A stretch of 64,000 bases of DNA, taken from NCBI GenBank assembly GCA_028687995.1, contig JAQTZA010000010.1, forward strand, positions 60,891-124,890, in the 5' to 3' direction. Source of the stretch: Bacteroidales bacterium (GTDB lineage Bacteria; Bacteroidota; Bacteroidia; Bacteroidales; UBA7332). Position 1 is the stretch's first letter. Each line of letters starts with the position of its first letter. Below the pieces are notes generated by a model. It was given only the letters and a program-made list of their open reading frames with translations, did no database searches and was not told the DNA's origin. The position numbers were made by a program, and so were the translations under genes. Below are positions 61,451-64,000 of this stretch, in pieces.

Positions 61451-62320
61451 ATGAAAATAGCCATCAGTGGAAGTCACGGATTATTAGCGAATTATCTAAT
61501 CAAATCCTTTCATCAACACGGACATACGGTTGCTCCCATCAATCGCAGGCTCTTAAGTAATGAAAACTTTGACGCTCTTCAAAAAATCATACAGGGATGC
61601 GATGTAGTAATTAATATGGCTGGAGAGCCTATCAATCAACGATGGAACAGAGCCGGAAAGAAACGAATACACGACAGCAGAATTCTAACTACTCGAGCCA
61701 TTGTAAAAGCGATAAATTGTCTAGAAAAGAAACCCAAACTATTTATCTCAGCTTCTGCTATCGGAGCCTATCCTATCGACGCTATTTGTGACGAAACAGA
61801 AATTCGTTATGGAGATAATTTTCTGGCAGAAGTGTGTAGAGCTTGGGAGTTTGAAGCACAAAAAATCTCCTCTGATGTACGATTAGTAATTCCGCGAATT
61901 GGAATTGTGTTAGCACCTGACGGTGGCGTTTTTCCACAAATAATAATGCCGTTCAAATTTTTCGTGGGTGGTAAAATAGCTTCTGGCGAGCAAGGATTCT
62001 CTTGGATACACATCGATGACTTGGTTTCTATCTTCGAATTTATGATTGATACTCCCGAAGCAAAAGGAATATTAAACGTGACTGTACCACAGAATACTGA
62101 CAACCACATTTTCACACAGGCAATTAGCCTTGAATTAAACCGACCTTCGTGGCTAAATATTCCTCGTTTTTTACTAAAGTTAGTGTTAGGAGAGAGAGAA
62201 ATATTGATCACTCAAGGTCAGAAAATTTATCCAGGAAAACTTTTCCAACTTGGATACCAATTCATCCACCCAACCATCGAGAGTGCCATTTGGAACTTAC
62301 TTTACAGTAAAAAAGATTAA
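61451..62320 (+). CDS. TIGR01777-family NAD-dependent epimerase/dehydratase
   Basis: The ATG at 61451 (MKIAISGSHGLLANYLIKSF) is preferred over an in-frame TTG 18 bases earlier and gives 289 residues. Family landmarks: VINMAGEPINQRWNRAGKK, DSRILTTRAIVKAI, FISASAIGAYP, PRIGIVLAPDGGVFPQI and SWIHIDDLVSIFEF. This matches the YfcH/SulA-related TIGR01777 SDR family. Its substrate is unknown; plant and cyanobacterial relatives affect cell division. It is monocistronic with its own terminator. Confidence 0.9.
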   Translation: MKIAISGSHGLLANYLIKSFHQHGHTVAPINRRLLSNENFDALQKIIQGCDVVINMAGEPINQRWNRAGKKRIHDSRILTTRAIVKAINCLEKKPKLFISASAIGAYPIDAICDETEIRYGDNFLAEVCRAWEFEAQKISSDVRLVIPRIGIVLAPDGGVFPQIIMPFKFFVGGKIASGEQGFSWIHIDDLVSIFEFMIDTPEAKGILNVTVPQNTDNHIFTQAISLELNRPSWLNIPRFLLKLVLGEREILITQGQKIYPGKLFQLGYQFIHPTIESAIWNLLYSKKD

Positions 62321-62344
62321 TCATTTTTTAATATAAATTCAATC

Positions 62345-62375
62345 AGTCTATACTACATCAGTATGGACTTTTTTT
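62345..62375 (+). terminator. Terminator after the epimerase gene
   Basis: A 10-base stem agtctatact / agtatggact (one G-U pair), 5-base loop and T7. The AT-rich 190 bases that follow hold no gene and lead into the amt promoter. Confidence 0.85.
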
Positions 62376-62565
62376 ATGACTTAAAAACCCAATCAATCAT
62401 ATTCAATTTGAAACAGTTTTCGTAATTTTATATACATAGTTCCACAGAAACATCCATATTAACAACAAATTACCATTATTCGAATCAATCATTATGATAT
62501 CAATTTACTGCATATTTATCAATAATCAAACTATATAGATACAATTCAATCAAAATTTACACCAT

Positions 62566-62600
62566 TTTGCTTACTATTTTAATTTTTATCAATATCTTTG
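62566..62600 (+). promoter_or_regulatory. amt promoter (TTTG-N23-TATCTTTG)
   Basis: TTTG at 62566-62569 and TATCTTTG at 62593-62600, 23 bases apart, 22 bases before the ATG. No GlnK gene is adjacent. Confidence 0.6.
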
Positions 62601-62622
62601 CATAAAAATAACAGGTAACATT

Positions 62623-63855
62623 ATGTTTGATATTGGATTGACTACGTTTATGATCTTAGCCACCAGTTTGGTGATGCTAATGACCCCAGGATTAGCCTTT
62701 TTCTATGGCGGTTTGGGATGTAAAAAAAACATACTCAGTATCATGATGCAAAGTTTTGTATCAATGAGTATAAGTTCCGTGATTTGGTTTGCATTTGGTT
62801 ATTCCTTATGCTTTAGTGGTAATCATGCAGCAGGGACAGATTTTCTTGGAATTTTTGGAAATCTAGACAAGGCGTTTTTTCAAGGAATTACGCCATCTAC
62901 GCTTTATTCTCCAGAAAAACGTTTTCCAGAATACATATTCATCGCCTATCAAATGATGTTTGCGATTATCACACCTGCATTAATTACTGGGGCGTTCATC
63001 AATCGGGTCTCATTCAAATCATACATTCTCTTTCTCGTATTTTGGCAAGTTTTCGTTTATTATCCATTTGTACACATGGTATGGGGAGGTGGATTATTGG
63101 CCGAATGGGGCGTTTTTGATTTCGCCGGTGGAATTACAGTACATGCTACAGCCGGTTTTGCGGCTCTAGCATCCGTCTATTTTGTTGGACGGCGAAACGA
63201 GCGCCATTTCCCTAACAACATTCCCCTTGTGGCAATCGGGACAGCCCTCCTTTGGTTTGGCTGGTATGGCTTTAATGCAGGAAGTGAATTGGCAGTCAAT
63301 GCCATAACAGTTTCAGCATTCCTAAACACAGACACATCCGCTTCTTTTGCGGCTCTCACATGGCTGATAATCGAATGGAATACAGGTAATAAAAAACCGA
63401 CTTTCATTGGATTAATGACTGGGGCTGTTGCCGGATTGGCAACCATTACACCAGCAGCTGGATATGTGAATATCTATGCATCTGCTATTATTGGTATCAT
63501 AGCAGCCATTGGATGCTTTCTAGCAGTGAAATATAAAGAACACAAAGGCTGGGATGATGCCCTCGACGTATGGGGAGTACACGGAATGGGAGGTGTTATC
63601 GGCACAATATGCTTAGGTCTATTTGCTGACTCACGAATCAATGCTTCAATTCCAAACGGCGTTTTTTATGGAGGAGATGGAATGTTGTTATTTAAGGAAA
63701 TTGTAGCTATTTTAATTGCTATTACATACGCATTCTTCTTTACGGTAGCTTTATTCAAAATCATAAATCGATTTATCCCAGTTAAGGTATCTCTAGAACA
63801 AGAAAAAGAGGGACTGGATATGGCGTTTCATGGAGAAATAGCTCGTCAGATATAA
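62623..63855 (+). CDS. amt: Ammonium transporter
   Basis: The 410-residue Amt/MEP/Rh channel has about eleven helices, starting MFDIGLTTFMILATSLVMLM. Signature segments: MTPGLAFFYGGL, the WGGGLLAEWGVFDFAGGITVHATAG block with the first pore histidine, FGWYGFNAGSEL, ITPAAGYVNIYASAIIG and DVWGVHGMGGVIGT with the second pore histidine. It carries ammonium inward across the inner membrane. It lacks an adjacent glnK here, though one may lie beyond the window. Confidence 0.95.
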   Translation: MFDIGLTTFMILATSLVMLMTPGLAFFYGGLGCKKNILSIMMQSFVSMSISSVIWFAFGYSLCFSGNHAAGTDFLGIFGNLDKAFFQGITPSTLYSPEKRFPEYIFIAYQMMFAIITPALITGAFINRVSFKSYILFLVFWQVFVYYPFVHMVWGGGLLAEWGVFDFAGGITVHATAGFAALASVYFVGRRNERHFPNNIPLVAIGTALLWFGWYGFNAGSELAVNAITVSAFLNTDTSASFAALTWLIIEWNTGNKKPTFIGLMTGAVAGLATITPAAGYVNIYASAIIGIIAAIGCFLAVKYKEHKGWDDALDVWGVHGMGGVIGTICLGLFADSRINASIPNGVFYGGDGMLLFKEIVAILIAITYAFFFTVALFKIINRFIPVKVSLEQEKEGLDMAFHGEIARQI

Positions 63856-63879
63856 TCTTACATAAATGTTGGAAAGAGG

Positions 63880-63912
63880 CTGTCTCAAAATAATTTTTGA
63901 GGCAGTTTTTTT
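63880..63912 (+). terminator. Hairpin with T run after amt
   Basis: Stem ctgtctcaaaa / ttttgaggcag (one G-U pair), 4-base loop, T7. It acts as a terminator for amt whether or not it is also the end of an IS. Confidence 0.75.
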
Positions 63913-63978
63913 GTGTCTAAAATTTGGCAATTTAATGGATATTTTCTATCTTTATAGTGTTGATAATAAACGATTTAT

Positions 63979-64000
63979 ATGTCATTTAAGAGTTACGACC
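63979..64000 (+). CDS. Partial CDS, possible transposase start
   Basis: The ATG at 63979 starts MSFKSYD and stays open to the window edge. Only seven codons are visible; the transposase idea rests on the upstream IS-like end. Confidence 0.25.

Larger units (their letters stand above)
63876..64000 (+). mobile_element. Probable left end of an insertion sequence
   Basis: GAGGCTGTCTCAAAAT at 63876-63891 resembles terminal inverted repeats of some Bacteroidota IS elements. It forms part of a hairpin with T7 (63880-63912) that would block outside transcription. A TATCTTTA box and an ATG at 63979 (MSFKSYD, open to the window edge) fit the start of a transposase such as the IS1182 type. The other end is outside the window, so this is tentative. 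Confidence 0.4.

Noticed and set aside
1..64000. tRNA, rRNA and CRISPR features
   Set aside because: No cloverleaf, conserved rRNA segment or regularly spaced repeat was found when reading both strands; a covariance-model search would be needed to exclude small ncRNAs.

Overview
The window reads as a chromosomal segment of a low-GC Bacteroidota bacterium, most likely of the order Bacteroidales. The evidence is a fused LpxC-FabZ protein, a fused SecD-SecF protein, a type IX secretion (T9SS) type B cargo with a PorP/SprF partner, DUF2723 and WbuC proteins, and promoters of the TTTG/TAnnTTTG type instead of the -35/-10 type. Genes are densely packed, strong Shine-Dalgarno sites are not obvious, and I see no rRNA, tRNA or CRISPR array. 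The genus cannot be fixed by reading alone.

Layout. (1) Positions 1-16741, minus strand: a long surface-polysaccharide operon. It runs from two FdtA-type ketoisomerases through a FemAB-like and a GNAT acyltransferase, an FdtB-type aminotransferase carrying in-frame repeats, a hexapeptide acyltransferase, a Wzx flippase, glycosyltransferases and a GtrA/GtrB/DUF6056 triad. It ends with an amino-sugar module (VioA-like aminotransferase, WbqC, pyruvyl-transferase family, formyltransferase-glycosyltransferase fusion) lying between two paralogous glycosyltransferases. (2) 16922-23622, minus: a T9SS type B set of OmpA/PD40 protein, PorP/SprF protein and a 1169-residue repeat protein. (3) 24006-29564, minus: UDP-HexNAc dehydrogenase, epimerase, Wzc-type tyrosine autokinase and Wza-type export lipoprotein. 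(4) 29759-34947, minus: SecDF, then a PAP2 membrane enzyme with an SDR that may act on sphingolipids.

(5) 35324-39022, plus: pta, a divergent 3-hydroxyacyl-CoA dehydrogenase, ackA and a YhcH-family gene, closed by a strong terminator. (6) 39273-42535, plus: lpxD, lpxC-fabZ and lpxA (lipid A synthesis plus the FabZ step). (7) 42729-44218, plus: a PRiA4 ORF3-like gene and miaA; then rnr on the minus strand. (8) 46627-54336: an S41 protease lipoprotein, a WbuC cupin, a DUF1294 protein, and an operon of a DUF2723 glycosyltransferase-like protein, polysaccharide deacetylase, Nim-like flavoprotein and PAP2 phosphatase.

(9) 54382-55880: a patch rich in hairpins and palindromes with small secreted proteins and gene remnants, the least ordinary DNA in the window. 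(10) 56045-60700, plus: a GH51-like protein that appears to lack its catalytic acid/base, translationally coupled to a B12-binding-type radical SAM enzyme and followed by a GNAT; then a free-standing 78-residue cysteine-rich protein with its own promoter motif and terminator. (11) 61451-63855: a TIGR01777-family epimerase and an ammonium transporter. The right edge seems to enter an insertion sequence.

Most of the window serves the cell envelope: sugar-nucleotide synthesis, glycan assembly and export, lipid A, protein translocation and T9SS. The best candidates for something undescribed are the GH51-like/radical SAM/GNAT operon, the PurN-like formyltransferase fused to a glycosyltransferase, and the short palindromic repeats that have entered or interrupted coding sequence.
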